From contig CP044131.1 in assembly GCA_008727115.1 (NCBI GenBank), forward strand, positions 2,790,001-2,854,000: DNA of 64,000 bases. Reading direction: 5' to 3'. Origin of the DNA: Comamonas testosteroni. Its GTDB lineage: Bacteria > Pseudomonadota > Gammaproteobacteria > Burkholderiales > Burkholderiaceae_C. A program made the position numbers and the translations under genes. Shown piece after piece: positions 20,512-29,085 of this stretch. The notes beneath the pieces are model-generated. The model was not told where the DNA came from. It ran no database searches and saw only the letters and a list, made by a program, of their open reading frames with translations. Each line of letters starts with the position of its first letter. The stretch's first letter is position 1.

Positions 20512-22707
20512 ATGAACATTTCCAAGAACACACTGCGCCATATCGCTGCCCATGACAATGCTTTCTCTTCATTGAAGCCGCCTGCCATTTCGGCGCACTC
20601 CGCCATCTTCCTGACCATCTTGGGTCTGTCGACATTGAATGGAGCGGCTTGGGCCCAGAAGGCAGAGGAAGACTCCATGCCCGAAGTCGTGGTGACTGCT
20701 GTCCATCAGCACTCTGCACTGCATGTCGTCGCCGACCCCAAGCAGCCGCGTCAGCCCGTACCAGCCAGCGATGCAGCCGACTATCTCAAGAGCATTCCAG
20801 GCTTTTCCGCCATTCGCAGTGGAGGCTCTAACAGCGACCCCGTCTTTCGCGGCCAGTTTGGCTCTCGCCTGCCGATTCTGACCAATGGTTCAAGCATTGT
20901 GGGGGCTTGCCCTTCACGCATGGACTCTCCCAGCTCTTACATCTCTCCTGAAACCTATGATGAGCTCACCGTGGTCAAGGGCCCCCAAACCGTCATTTGG
21001 GGACCTGGTGCATCTGCCGGAGTAGTGCGCTTTGATCGAGAGAAGCCCCAGCTCAAGGACAGCGAGGTCCAGTTCTCTGCCAGCGCCTTGGCAGGCACTG
21101 CCGCCCGCAGCGACCAAAATGCCGACTTCCTCGCAGGCAATGAACATTTTTATGTGCGCCTGACCGCGAATCACTCCCAGGGCAAGGACTACAAAGACGG
21201 TCATGGTCGCATCGTTCCGTCTCACTGGGACAAGTGGAACACCGATGTGGCCCTCGGCTTCACCCCCGATGCCGATACCTTGATCGAGCTCTCCGCCGGC
21301 ACGGGCGACGGCGAAGCCAGATATGGCGGACGCAGCATGGATGGCGCGCAGTTCAAACGCAAGAGCGCTGGCCTGCGCTTTGAGAAAACCAATATCTCGC
21401 CTCTGCTGAGCAAGGTGGAAGCCCAGCTGTACTACAACCAGGCCGACCATGTCATGGACAACTTCAGCCTGCGCTCATTTGCCCCAGGCTCAGGTATGTC
21501 CATGCCCATGGCAAGCAATGTGCGGCGAAAAACCACGGGCCTGCGCACGGCTGCAACCCTGCAGTTGAGCCCCTCCACATCTTTAGTCACCGGCGTAGAC
21601 GCCATGAACAGCCCGCATGAGAAGCGCTCTGGCACCGCCACGACCTCTTACTCGACCAAGCCATGGACACGGGATGCCAAGTTCAGCAATGCAGGCGTGT
21701 TTGCAGAACTGACCCAGCAACTGGATACGGAGAACAAGCTGGTGGCCGGCCTGCGCCTGGACAGAGCGCAGGCTTGGCGCTATCCACAAGACTCAAGCGG
21801 AATGGGTGGAATGGGTGGAATGGGTGGAATGGGTGGAATGGGTGGAATGGGTGGAATGTCGGGCGGGATGAGCTCGGGAATGCACAGCAGCATGCATGCC
21901 AGCACTTCCAGCGCATCCAACCATAGAGAGCGCAGCGCCTTGCCCAGTGGTTTCATTCGCTGGGAGCGCGAGACCGGCGCAGGCTCCTCGGTATATGCGG
22001 GCATCGGTCATGTCCAGCGCTTCCCTGATTACTGGGAACTCATCTCTCCGGGCAACAGTGATGCAGGCAATGGCAATGCCTTCTCTGCGCTGAAGCCCGA
22101 GAAGACAACCCAGCTTGACTTGGGCGCCAGCTGGAAAGGCGAGCAATGGCAGGCATGGACTTCGGCCTATCTGGGATATATCCAGGACTACATCCTGTTC
22201 AACTATCAAGGTGGCAAGTCCTCAACGGTTCGCAACGTCAACGCTCGCACGGCAGGGTTTGAGCTCGGCGCAAGCTACCGGATCGCACCCACCCTCACCG
22301 CTCAGGGCACTTTGGCCTATAGCTGGTCACAGAATGCAAGCGATGACCGCCCCCTGCCCCAGACCCCGCCCCTGGAGGCCAAGCTGGGCCTGAACTACCA
22401 GCAGGGCTCCTGGAATGCCGGAGCCTTGTGGCGCCTCGTCGCTGCGCAGCACCGCTATGCAGCCGGGCAAGGCAATGTGGTTGGCAAGGACTTTAGCGCC
22501 AGCGCAGGCTTTGGCGTTCTTTCCGTCAACGCAGGCTACAAGGTCAACCAGCAGCTCAAGATCGCAGCAGGCATCGACAACCTGCTGAACAAGAACTATG
22601 CCGAACACCTGAATCTTGCGGGCAACGCCGGCTTTGGCTTGCCAGGCGGCGTGCGCCTCAATGAACCAGGCCGCACGCTGTGGATCAGAGCTGACCTGAA
22701 GTACTGA
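20512..22707 (+). CDS. TonB-dependent copper receptor (OprC/NosA-like)
   Basis: A 731-residue outer-membrane beta-barrel. A signal peptide ending GAAWA-Q precedes MPEVVVTAV, a TonB-box-like segment, then the plug domain (ADYLKSIPGFSAIRSGG, DPVFRGQFGSRL, GACPSRMDSPSSY, VVKGPQTVIWGPG). The barrel ends in a C-terminal aromatic strand (LWIRADLKY). The GACPSRMD stretch and Met/His richness are typical of copper receptors of the OprC group. A loop of six GMG repeats, followed by a Met/His/Ser-rich run, lies at about residues 430-465. The ATG at 20512 is chosen for the signal peptide. It imports copper or copper-chelate and is not obviously linked to steroid metabolism. Confidence 0.88.
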   Translation: MNISKNTLRHIAAHDNAFSSLKPPAISAHSAIFLTILGLSTLNGAAWAQKAEEDSMPEVVVTAVHQHSALHVVADPKQPRQPVPASDAADYLKSIPGFSAIRSGGSNSDPVFRGQFGSRLPILTNGSSIVGACPSRMDSPSSYISPETYDELTVVKGPQTVIWGPGASAGVVRFDREKPQLKDSEVQFSASALAGTAARSDQNADFLAGNEHFYVRLTANHSQGKDYKDGHGRIVPSHWDKWNTDVALGFTPDADTLIELSAGTGDGEARYGGRSMDGAQFKRKSAGLRFEKTNISPLLSKVEAQLYYNQADHVMDNFSLRSFAPGSGMSMPMASNVRRKTTGLRTAATLQLSPSTSLVTGVDAMNSPHEKRSGTATTSYSTKPWTRDAKFSNAGVFAELTQQLDTENKLVAGLRLDRAQAWRYPQDSSGMGGMGGMGGMGGMGGMGGMSGGMSSGMHSSMHASTSSASNHRERSALPSGFIRWERETGAGSSVYAGIGHVQRFPDYWELISPGNSDAGNGNAFSALKPEKTTQLDLGASWKGEQWQAWTSAYLGYIQDYILFNYQGGKSSTVRNVNARTAGFELGASYRIAPTLTAQGTLAYSWSQNASDDRPLPQTPPLEAKLGLNYQQGSWNAGALWRLVAAQHRYAAGQGNVVGKDFSASAGFGVLSVNAGYKVNQQLKIAAGIDNLLNKNYAEHLNLAGNAGFGLPGGVRLNEPGRTLWIRADLKY
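21799..21852 (+). repeat. Six tandem 9-bp repeats in the copper receptor
   Basis: GGAATGGGT is repeated six times without a mismatch and encodes (Gly-Met-Gly)6, followed by a degenerate seventh unit. The unit is a multiple of three, so slippage changes loop length without breaking the gene. Confidence 0.92.
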
Positions 22708-22744
22708 TTGCAGACACGAGAGCTTGCTCAACGGTTTTGCATAG

Positions 22745-22786
22745 CACCATAGAAAAAGGGAGCCCAGGCTCCCTTTTTCTATGGTG
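22745..22786. terminator. Long bidirectional terminator
   Basis: A perfect 20-bp inverted repeat (22745-22764 with 22767-22786) containing AAAAAGGGAGCC and its complement. It lies between the convergent copper receptor and 7-alpha-HSDH-like genes and can terminate both. Confidence 0.85.
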
Positions 22787-22819
22787 ATGGTCAGTCCAGC
22801 TTGATCGCGTTGAGCGATC

Positions 22820-23590
22820 TCAGAAGTTGGGCGCCTCCACGCCGCCGTCCACGCCCAGCACCTTGCCGGTCACCCAGCTCGCGGCAGGGCTGACCAAGAA
22901 CAGGGCAGCCTGGGCGATGTCTTCGGGCTGGCCCAGACGCGCCATGGGTGTGGTCGCTTCCATGCGTTCCTTGCGCTCGGGTGTGAGAAAAGGTGCCAGA
23001 GCATCGGTCATGATGGTGCCGGGCTCAATGGCATTGATACGCACCTTGGGGCCAAAGTCCTGGGCCAGGCAACGTGTCATCTGGTTCAGGGCCGCCTTGG
23101 CCGCACCATAGGCACTGAAATACTTTTGCGAATAGCGTGCTGCCGTGGAAGAAATATTGACCACGGCACCACCGCCTGCTGCCTCCATCGCGGCAGCAGC
23201 CTTCTGGATCAGGGTGTACGCAGGAACCACGTTGAAGGCCAGCATGTCACCCACGTTCTTGCCAGCAACCTTGCGCGGATCGTTGGGGCCACCACCACCG
23301 ACGTTGTTGATCAGGACGGTGATCTTGCCCAGCTCGGCTACCGTTCGATCGATCAGATTTTGCAGGTCGGCTTCTTCATTCACATTGCCGGGCACGATGA
23401 TGGCGCGACGCCCCATCTCCATAATCTCGGCCTGCACAGCCTTCAGGTCGGCCTCGGTACGGGCAAAAAGTGCCACATCTGCACCCGCCTTTGCCAGCGT
23501 GATCGCGCAGGCGCGACCAATGCCTTTGCCGGCGCCCGTGACCACGGCGACCTGGCCTTCCAGCGAAAACTGGCGAAAAATCTCGTTCAT
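22820..23590 (-). CDS. 7-alpha-hydroxysteroid dehydrogenase-like SDR
   Basis: A 256-residue short-chain dehydrogenase. TGAGKGIG (residues 18-25) binds the nicotinamide cofactor, and Ser148, Tyr161 and Lys165 (SSTAARYSQKYFSAYGAAK) form the active site with the same Ser-to-Tyr spacing as E. coli HdhA. The NNVGGGGP stretch and PGTIMTDAL...TPMARLGQPEDIA...SPAASWVTG resemble HdhA closely. It would oxidise the 7-alpha-hydroxyl of bile acids such as cholate or chenodeoxycholate. The start at MNEIFRQF fits the family length. Other SDR functions are possible, since motifs alone cannot fix the hydroxyl position. Confidence 0.75.
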   Translation of the reverse strand: MNEIFRQFSLEGQVAVVTGAGKGIGRACAITLAKAGADVALFARTEADLKAVQAEIMEMGRRAIIVPGNVNEEADLQNLIDRTVAELGKITVLINNVGGGGPNDPRKVAGKNVGDMLAFNVVPAYTLIQKAAAAMEAAGGGAVVNISSTAARYSQKYFSAYGAAKAALNQMTRCLAQDFGPKVRINAIEPGTIMTDALAPFLTPERKERMEATTPMARLGQPEDIAQAALFLVSPAASWVTGKVLGVDGGVEAPNF

Positions 23591-23739
23591 GTCTCTTCCT
23601 CTTATTGCGTTCTGACCCACTCATACTCTGTATGAATCGCTTTTGAAACATCCGCCAAACGGACCATGGGACAAGCCCCATGGTCACGCCCAAGCGCTTA
23701 CGTCAGTACGCAAACACCGATCTAGCACCACTCAAGCGC

Positions 23740-23840
23740 GGGACAGCAAGCAAGGGCCGCCCCCGCAGCGATGCTGTCGCCCCCTTCCCTAGCGCGCAGA
23801 GCGTAGAGAAAGGGGGAAGGCGTGCAGCGCCTCAGGGGGT
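23740..23840. repeat. REP-like palindromic repeat after the aldehyde dehydrogenase gene
   Basis: A GC-rich block with the same GGGGGAAG-palindrome-CTCAGGGGG layout as the repeat behind hsdA. Here the terminal CTCAGGGGG supplies the last codons and stop (VTP-stop, minus strand) of the aldehyde dehydrogenase. Confidence 0.6.
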
Positions 23841-25256
23841 AACGGCTTGCTCCAGCATCTGCTGGAACTGAGGGTTGTAGGGCGGCAGCATGCCCCACTC
23901 ACGGCGCGGGTCGTGGTTGCCGGCCTTGTAGACCGAACGGGCGTGGCTGAACTCGAGGAAGCCTTCACGACCGTGGTAATGGCCCATGCCCGATGCGCCC
24001 ACGCCGCCGAACGGCGCATCTTCCAGTGCCGGATGCATGACCACATCATTGATGGAAACGCCGCCGGACAAGGTGTTGTCCAGCACCCAGTTCTGCTCGG
24101 CCTCGTCGCTGCCAAAGTAGTACAGCGCCAGCGGGCGCTCGCCTGCGTTGATGGCCGACACCGCATCGCGAATGTTCTGGAAGCTGCGCAGCACCACGGC
24201 AGGGCCAAAGATTTCGTGCTGCGAGATTTCAGCATCGGCTGGCGGGTTGATAACCAGCGCCAGCGGCAGGCGGCGGTCAACACCCGCATCGGCTGCGCCT
24301 ACTTCCACCACTTGCACGCCGCGCTGCTTGGCGTCCTGCACATAGGCGCTGACGCGGGCGTGGTGGCGCTCGTTGACCACGGGCGTCATATCGGCGTTGC
24401 CGGTGACCGAGGGATACAGGCCCTGATACTGCGCCGCAATCCCGTCAACCAGCGCCTGCAGGCGCGACTCATGCACCCAGACCACATCGGGCGAGACGCA
24501 GAGCTGTCCGGAGTTGAGCGACTTGCCCACGGCAATGCGCTCGGCCACATTGGCGATGTCGGCGGAGTCGCCCACCAGCACGGGAGACTTGCCGCCCAGC
24601 TCCAGCGTCACAGGCACCAGATTCTTGGCAGCGGCAGCCATGATGAGCTTGCCCACGCTGGTCGAGCCGGTGAAGACCAGATGATTCCAGGGCTGCTCGG
24701 AGAACGCAGCGGCCACTTCGGGCCCGCCCTGCACCACGGCCAGCACCTGCGGATCAAAGCGCTTGGCCACGGCATCGGCCAGCACCTGTGCGGTGCGAGG
24801 GGCGATTTCAGAAGGCTTGAGCACGGCGCGGTTGCCTGCTGCAAATGCACAGGCCAGGGGCGACAGCAGCGTAAACAGCGGCGCATTCCAGGTACCGATG
24901 ATGCCGATCACACCCTTGGGCTGGTACTTGACCCAGGCAGAGGCACCAAACATATCAAAAGGCTTGACCGTGGGGCGGGTGGAGTCACCCAGCCAGTCCT
25001 TGAGGTGGTCGCGCGCGTGCTTGAGCGAGGACAGCGAGCCGATGATGTCATTGGCCAGCGAGAACACGGCGGGGCGGCCACCAAAGTCTTCGCCCATGGC
25101 CTGGCACAGCGCATCCTTGTTCTCCACCAGCAGATCAATGACTTGCTGGATGCGCTGTACACGCACTTCGGCACTGACAGCACCTTCTTCGATAAAGGCT
25201 TGGTTTTGCATGTCCAGCAGCTGGCGAATGCCTATGGACGGGTTAACTTGGCTCAT
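23832..25256 (-). CDS. NAD(P)-dependent aldehyde dehydrogenase (coniferyl-aldehyde type)
   Basis: A 474-residue class-3-like aldehyde dehydrogenase. The catalytic elements are TGSTSVGK (cofactor), LELGGKSP with the general-base Glu, and NSGQLCVSPD with the nucleophilic Cys. The sequence (YQPKGVIGIIGTWNAP, GGVGASGMGHYHGREGF) resembles coniferyl-aldehyde dehydrogenases. In a steroid cluster it could oxidise a side-chain aldehyde formed by an aldolase or from a primary alcohol. The start at MSQVNPS is preferred to an upstream alternative. It is divergent from an MFS gene across a 118-bp promoter region. Confidence 0.85.
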   Translation of the reverse strand: MSQVNPSIGIRQLLDMQNQAFIEEGAVSAEVRVQRIQQVIDLLVENKDALCQAMGEDFGGRPAVFSLANDIIGSLSSLKHARDHLKDWLGDSTRPTVKPFDMFGASAWVKYQPKGVIGIIGTWNAPLFTLLSPLACAFAAGNRAVLKPSEIAPRTAQVLADAVAKRFDPQVLAVVQGGPEVAAAFSEQPWNHLVFTGSTSVGKLIMAAAAKNLVPVTLELGGKSPVLVGDSADIANVAERIAVGKSLNSGQLCVSPDVVWVHESRLQALVDGIAAQYQGLYPSVTGNADMTPVVNERHHARVSAYVQDAKQRGVQVVEVGAADAGVDRRLPLALVINPPADAEISQHEIFGPAVVLRSFQNIRDAVSAINAGERPLALYYFGSDEAEQNWVLDNTLSGGVSINDVVMHPALEDAPFGGVGASGMGHYHGREGFLEFSHARSVYKAGNHDPRREWGMLPPYNPQFQQMLEQAVTP

Positions 25257-25374
25257 ATTGTCTCCTTCTGTTTTTCCTAAGAACACCACGCGAAACAGCA
25301 CCGATGCTCAGACCTCAGGATTACCCGTGCTTCGTCCAAAGGGACGATGGCACAACCCCTGAGCGCCCCGCACG

Positions 25375-26718
25375 ATGCTGCGCATGCATACCCCACAAAC
25401 ACCGCCTCCAGTCGTCAACTGGCGCACCCACCTGAGTCTTGCGCTGCTGGCGCTGGTCTATATTTTCTCCTTCATCGACCGGCAGGTTCTGTCGATTCTG
25501 CTGGAGCCCATCAAGCAGGAGTTTGGCGCCTCGGACACCCAGATGGGCCTTCTCACCGGTCTGGCCTTTGGCCTGATCTACGCCATGCTGGGAATTCCGG
25601 TGGGGCGCCTGGCCGACACGCACAATCGCCGCAACATCGTCGCCCTGTGCTGCGGCATCTGGAGTCTGGCAACCGCCGCCTGCGGCTTTGCCACACAGTA
25701 CTGGCACATGCTGGTGGCCCGCATGACCGTGGCCGTGGGAGAAGCAGGCGGAATGGCACCCTCCATCTCCATCGTCTCGGACTCCTACCCGCCCAAGATG
25801 CGCTCGTTTGCCATCAGCCTGTTCATGATGGGCCCCAATCTGGGCACCTTGCTGGGCCTAGTCATCGGCGGTGTGGTGGCCCAGTACTACGGCTGGCGCT
25901 CCGTGTTTCTGGCTTTTGGCATTCCGGGCGTCATCCTGAGCCTGATCGTGTATTTCTGGGTCAAGGAGCCTGTGCGCGGCGCCTATGAAGCGCCCCGTGC
26001 AGCAGCTCCGGTCAATACACCGCGCGAGCCCATGATGAAGCAAGTCTGGCGTCTGCTGGGCATGAAGCCTTTGCGCTATGTCTGCCTGGCTTGCGGCATG
26101 GCCGGTATTGCCGGTTATGGCTATGGCGTCTGGGCACCGAGCTTTTTCATCCGCATTCACGGCATGAGCCTGTCTCACGCAGGCTTGGTGTTTGGCCTGG
26201 CCAGCGGCTCCGGTGCCGTGCTGGGAGCCATGTTCTGCGGCTGGCTGTCCGACAAGCTCTGCCAACGCGATGCACGCTGGCAGTTGCGACTGGCCGCCAT
26301 TGGCACCTTCTGCGCCGTGCCTGCGGGCCTGAGCGTGTTCTTCTGGCCCGTGGCCGATTTCTGGATGCTGGGCAGCATCAAAGTGCCCTACGCCATGGCC
26401 TTTGCTCTGATCTTTGGCTTCTTTGGAGCCTGGTTTGCCACGCTGTCATACAGCGCAGTCAGCCAGATGGTCAGCTCCAGCGAGCGCAGCGTGGCCGCCG
26501 CCATCCTCAACCTCTTCATCACCTTGCTGGGCGTGGGCATCGGCCCTGTGGTCACCGGCGTACTCTCTGACTACTTTGCACGCACGCACGGCACGGAAGG
26601 CCTGCGCTGGGCGCTGTCTGGCGTGACCTGCATGTTCCTGTTCACGGTATTTTTCTTTGCACTGGCTGTCTCGCCCTACCGCCAGCGCTTGCAGCAGCTG
26701 CGCACCGCAGCTGCCTGA
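25375..26718 (+). CDS. MFS transporter, spinster-like (first of three)
   Basis: A 447-residue inner-membrane transporter with about 12 hydrophobic segments. It has the MFS signature GRLADTHNRRNIV between helices 2 and 3, a FIDRQVLSILLEPIKQEF segment in helix 1, and GWLSDKLCQRD in the second half. Two other transporters of the same subtype lie at 29848 and 35695. It begins a plus-strand run with an SDR (38 bp downstream) and the Rieske oxygenase. The context suggests uptake or efflux of a steroid or a degradation intermediate; the substrate is not known. A second ATG at 25384 is possible. Confidence 0.83.
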   Translation: MLRMHTPQTPPPVVNWRTHLSLALLALVYIFSFIDRQVLSILLEPIKQEFGASDTQMGLLTGLAFGLIYAMLGIPVGRLADTHNRRNIVALCCGIWSLATAACGFATQYWHMLVARMTVAVGEAGGMAPSISIVSDSYPPKMRSFAISLFMMGPNLGTLLGLVIGGVVAQYYGWRSVFLAFGIPGVILSLIVYFWVKEPVRGAYEAPRAAAPVNTPREPMMKQVWRLLGMKPLRYVCLACGMAGIAGYGYGVWAPSFFIRIHGMSLSHAGLVFGLASGSGAVLGAMFCGWLSDKLCQRDARWQLRLAAIGTFCAVPAGLSVFFWPVADFWMLGSIKVPYAMAFALIFGFFGAWFATLSYSAVSQMVSSSERSVAAAILNLFITLLGVGIGPVVTGVLSDYFARTHGTEGLRWALSGVTCMFLFTVFFFALAVSPYRQRLQQLRTAAA

Positions 26719-26756
26719 GCTTTGTTCATAACAAGAATTTCTGGAGATACTTTCCC

Positions 26757-27596
26757 ATGACTCAACCTGTCGTTCTCATCACCGGTGCCAGCCGCGGCAT
26801 CGGAGCCGCCACCGCCGTCTTCTTCGCCAGTCGCGGCTGGCGTGTCGCCATCACCGCCCGCACGCTGAGCGAAGGCGCTCAACTGGAAAACCAGCTGCGC
26901 CTGCCCAACGGCCAGTTGCTCAGCGGCAGCCTGGAGTCCACCGCGCAGGCCATTGAAGCCGCTGGCGGCGAGGTATTCGCCCATGTCATGGACCTGATGG
27001 ACCTGCCCAGTCTGGACAAGGCCGCCGACGCCGTGTTCGAGCGCTTTGGCCGCGTGGACCTGCTGATCAACAACGCCGTCTACCAGAACCGCGAAGTCAA
27101 CCACCTGATCCCCGAGATCACGGCCGACGCCCTGCAGCGCTCCATGCTGGGCAATGTGATTGCCCCCTTCCATCTGGCCCAGCGCCTGCTGCCCGCCATG
27201 GTGGCTCAGGGCAGCGGGCGCATCATCAATGTCTGCTCGGCAGCCGGCCAGTACAACCCGCCGGTGCCCGCCGACAAGGGCGGCTGGGGCTTTGCCTACG
27301 GCGCCTCCAAGGCCGCAATTGCACGCCTGGCTGGCTGCATCAATACCGAGTTCAAGACGCAGGGCGTGCGTTCCTTCAGCGTCAACCCCGGCGTGGTAAC
27401 CACCGAAGCCGTCAAGGCCACCCTGGGCGACGACGGCGTGCTGGCCCAGCGCTACGGTGCCTCCACCCCCGAGGAGATCGCCGCCGCGCTGTTCTGGCTG
27501 GGCACCGAAGAAGACGCCCTGCCACTGGCGAAAAGCTACACCATGATCGATCTACAGCCCCTGTACAAGGAGCGCGTGGCCGCAGTCGCTGAGTGA
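26757..27596 (+). CDS. Short-chain dehydrogenase
   Basis: A 279-residue SDR with TGASRGIGAATAVF at the N-terminus, a conserved LLINNAV in place of NNAG, and a YGASK active-site motif (FAYGASKAAIARL). A 25-residue insertion after the second strand (QLRLPNGQLLSGSL region) makes it slightly longer than classical SDRs, and the C-terminus lacks the usual VDGG motif. It sits between an MFS transporter and a KshA-like oxygenase, so a ring or side-chain alcohol of a steroid is a likely substrate. Position and stereochemistry cannot be read from the sequence. Confidence 0.78.
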   Translation: MTQPVVLITGASRGIGAATAVFFASRGWRVAITARTLSEGAQLENQLRLPNGQLLSGSLESTAQAIEAAGGEVFAHVMDLMDLPSLDKAADAVFERFGRVDLLINNAVYQNREVNHLIPEITADALQRSMLGNVIAPFHLAQRLLPAMVAQGSGRIINVCSAAGQYNPPVPADKGGWGFAYGASKAAIARLAGCINTEFKTQGVRSFSVNPGVVTTEAVKATLGDDGVLAQRYGASTPEEIAAALFWLGTEEDALPLAKSYTMIDLQPLYKERVAAVAE

Positions 27597-27751
27597 TTTC
27601 GTAAGCGTGCGCAAACATACGATCTAGTGCAAACCCTGAGCGGTTTGCGCCAGATCAAAGCCACGCTCTCACTCGTCCAAACAGAGTATGCGCGGCACAG
27701 ACCCTTGGCCGAAGATTCAAGGGTCCAAAACTAAATATGGAGACCCCTGCA

Positions 27752-28861
27752 ATGGCAACCACGAAGGACTATCGTCTCGGTGAATTTACCTACCCACGCG
27801 GCTGGTTCATGATTTCCGAGGCCAAGGCGCTCGACACCCACAAGCCCGTGGCCGTGCGCTTCTTCGGCCAGGACTTCGCGCTGTACCGTGGCCGCGAAAG
27901 CGGCAAGGTGATTCTGCTGGACGCGTACTGCCCCCACATGAAGACCCACCTGGCTGCGCCCAACACCACCAGCTATGTGGTGATCGACGGCGGCGGCAGC
28001 AATGTGGAAGGTGACGCCATTCGCTGCCCCTACCACGGCTGGCGCTTTGGCGCGGACGGCAAGTGCAACGACATCCCCTATCACGACGGAGCCATTCCCG
28101 CCGCTGCAGCTGTCAAGAGCTGGACCGTGGTCGAGCAGTACGGCGCCGTCTGGGTCTGGTTCGATCCCGAAGGTGGCGAGCCCGACTATGAGCTGCCCGT
28201 CTTTGGCGACTGGTTCGACGAAACCTATGTCAACGGCGAGTGGGACTACCTGGGCGAGCTGAACCAGCACCCCATGGAAGTGGTGGACAACATTGCCGAC
28301 TACGGCCACCTCAGCCCCATCCACGGCTCTACCGTGGAGCGCTTCGAGAACGAATTCAAGGGCCACAACGCCATTCAGCGCCAGTGCGGCGGCCACCGCA
28401 CCCTGGTGGGCGAAGGCGGCGCCAGCGAGCTGCTGCACACCGACACCTGGTACCACGGCCCTGCCATTCTGGTCTCCAAGGTCAGCGGCATGTTCAACTC
28501 GTTCATGATGATCATGCACACCCCCATTGAGGACGGCAAGATCAAGGTCTGGCACAACCTGCTGGTCAAGACCGCCCACGGCGGCCTGCCCGGCAAGGCC
28601 GATGTGGTCGCCGCCAAGCAGTTCCAGGAAGCCAGCCGTCTGGCATTTGCCCAGGACTTCGAGGTCTGGTCGCAAAAGGCGCCTTGCCTGAACCCGCTGT
28701 TCATCCCCAGCGATGGCGCCTTCCTCAAGGCCCGCATCTGGTACAAGCAGTTCTACAACCCCCGCACCAAGGCTTCCGAGTATCTGGAGCAGTGCGAAGG
28801 CAAGTACATCCCACGCGGCATGGTTGCCTACACGCAGGAAACGGAAGAAGCCGCTGCGTAA
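27752..28861 (+). CDS. kshA: Rieske oxygenase, KshA-like (3-ketosteroid 9-alpha-hydroxylase component)
   Basis: A 369-residue terminal oxygenase. The Rieske [2Fe-2S] ligands are Cys60-His62 and Cys92-His95 (YCPHM, CPYHGWRFG). The mononuclear iron site shows DNIADYGHLSPIHG with His186 and His191. The sequence follows the KshA pattern, which hydroxylates androstadienedione at C9 so that ring B opens. No reductase (KshB) gene is in the window, so the electron donor must lie elsewhere. The ATG at 27752 is preferred to 27737 because GGAG is better spaced. A different steroid substrate cannot be excluded. A strong terminator follows. Confidence 0.8.
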   Translation: MATTKDYRLGEFTYPRGWFMISEAKALDTHKPVAVRFFGQDFALYRGRESGKVILLDAYCPHMKTHLAAPNTTSYVVIDGGGSNVEGDAIRCPYHGWRFGADGKCNDIPYHDGAIPAAAAVKSWTVVEQYGAVWVWFDPEGGEPDYELPVFGDWFDETYVNGEWDYLGELNQHPMEVVDNIADYGHLSPIHGSTVERFENEFKGHNAIQRQCGGHRTLVGEGGASELLHTDTWYHGPAILVSKVSGMFNSFMMIMHTPIEDGKIKVWHNLLVKTAHGGLPGKADVVAAKQFQEASRLAFAQDFEVWSQKAPCLNPLFIPSDGAFLKARIWYKQFYNPRTKASEYLEQCEGKYIPRGMVAYTQETEEAAA

Positions 28862-28882
28862 TTCACGAGTTACTCCAAGTTC

Positions 28883-28914
28883 AAAGGCCCATGGGAAACC
28901 ATGGGCCTTTTTTT
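28883..28914 (+). terminator. Intrinsic terminator after the Rieske oxygenase
   Basis: A perfect 12-bp stem (AAAGGCCCATGG with its complement) closed by a GAAA tetraloop and followed by a T-run, 21 bp after the stop. Confidence 0.9.
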
Positions 28915-28962
28915 CATGGGATTTTTATACGCACGGGTGCACGCCAGACACCCATAAAAAAG

Positions 28963-29042
28963 ATAGCTGGCAGCGCATGCCTATCCTTGATTTCAAATAG
29001 ATAACTCTATGAATACAAGGAAGGACCAGCGCTGCCAGCTAT
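28963..29042. repeat. Perfect 14-bp inverted repeat with 52-bp loop
   Basis: ATAGCTGGCAGCGC (28963-28976) is repeated in inverted form at 29029-29042. An A-run precedes it and TTGTTTT follows. It lies between the Rieske terminator and the EthD gene. It could be a terminator for the EthD gene or a small palindromic mobile repeat. Confidence 0.55.
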
Positions 29043-29085
29043 TGTTTTGGAACCGGGAAGTCGATGCTTCCGAATCCGCTCAAGC

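Noticed and set aside
21799..21852. Tandem repeat as a CRISPR-like array
   Set aside because: The 9-bp units are contiguous without spacers and lie in frame inside a receptor gene.
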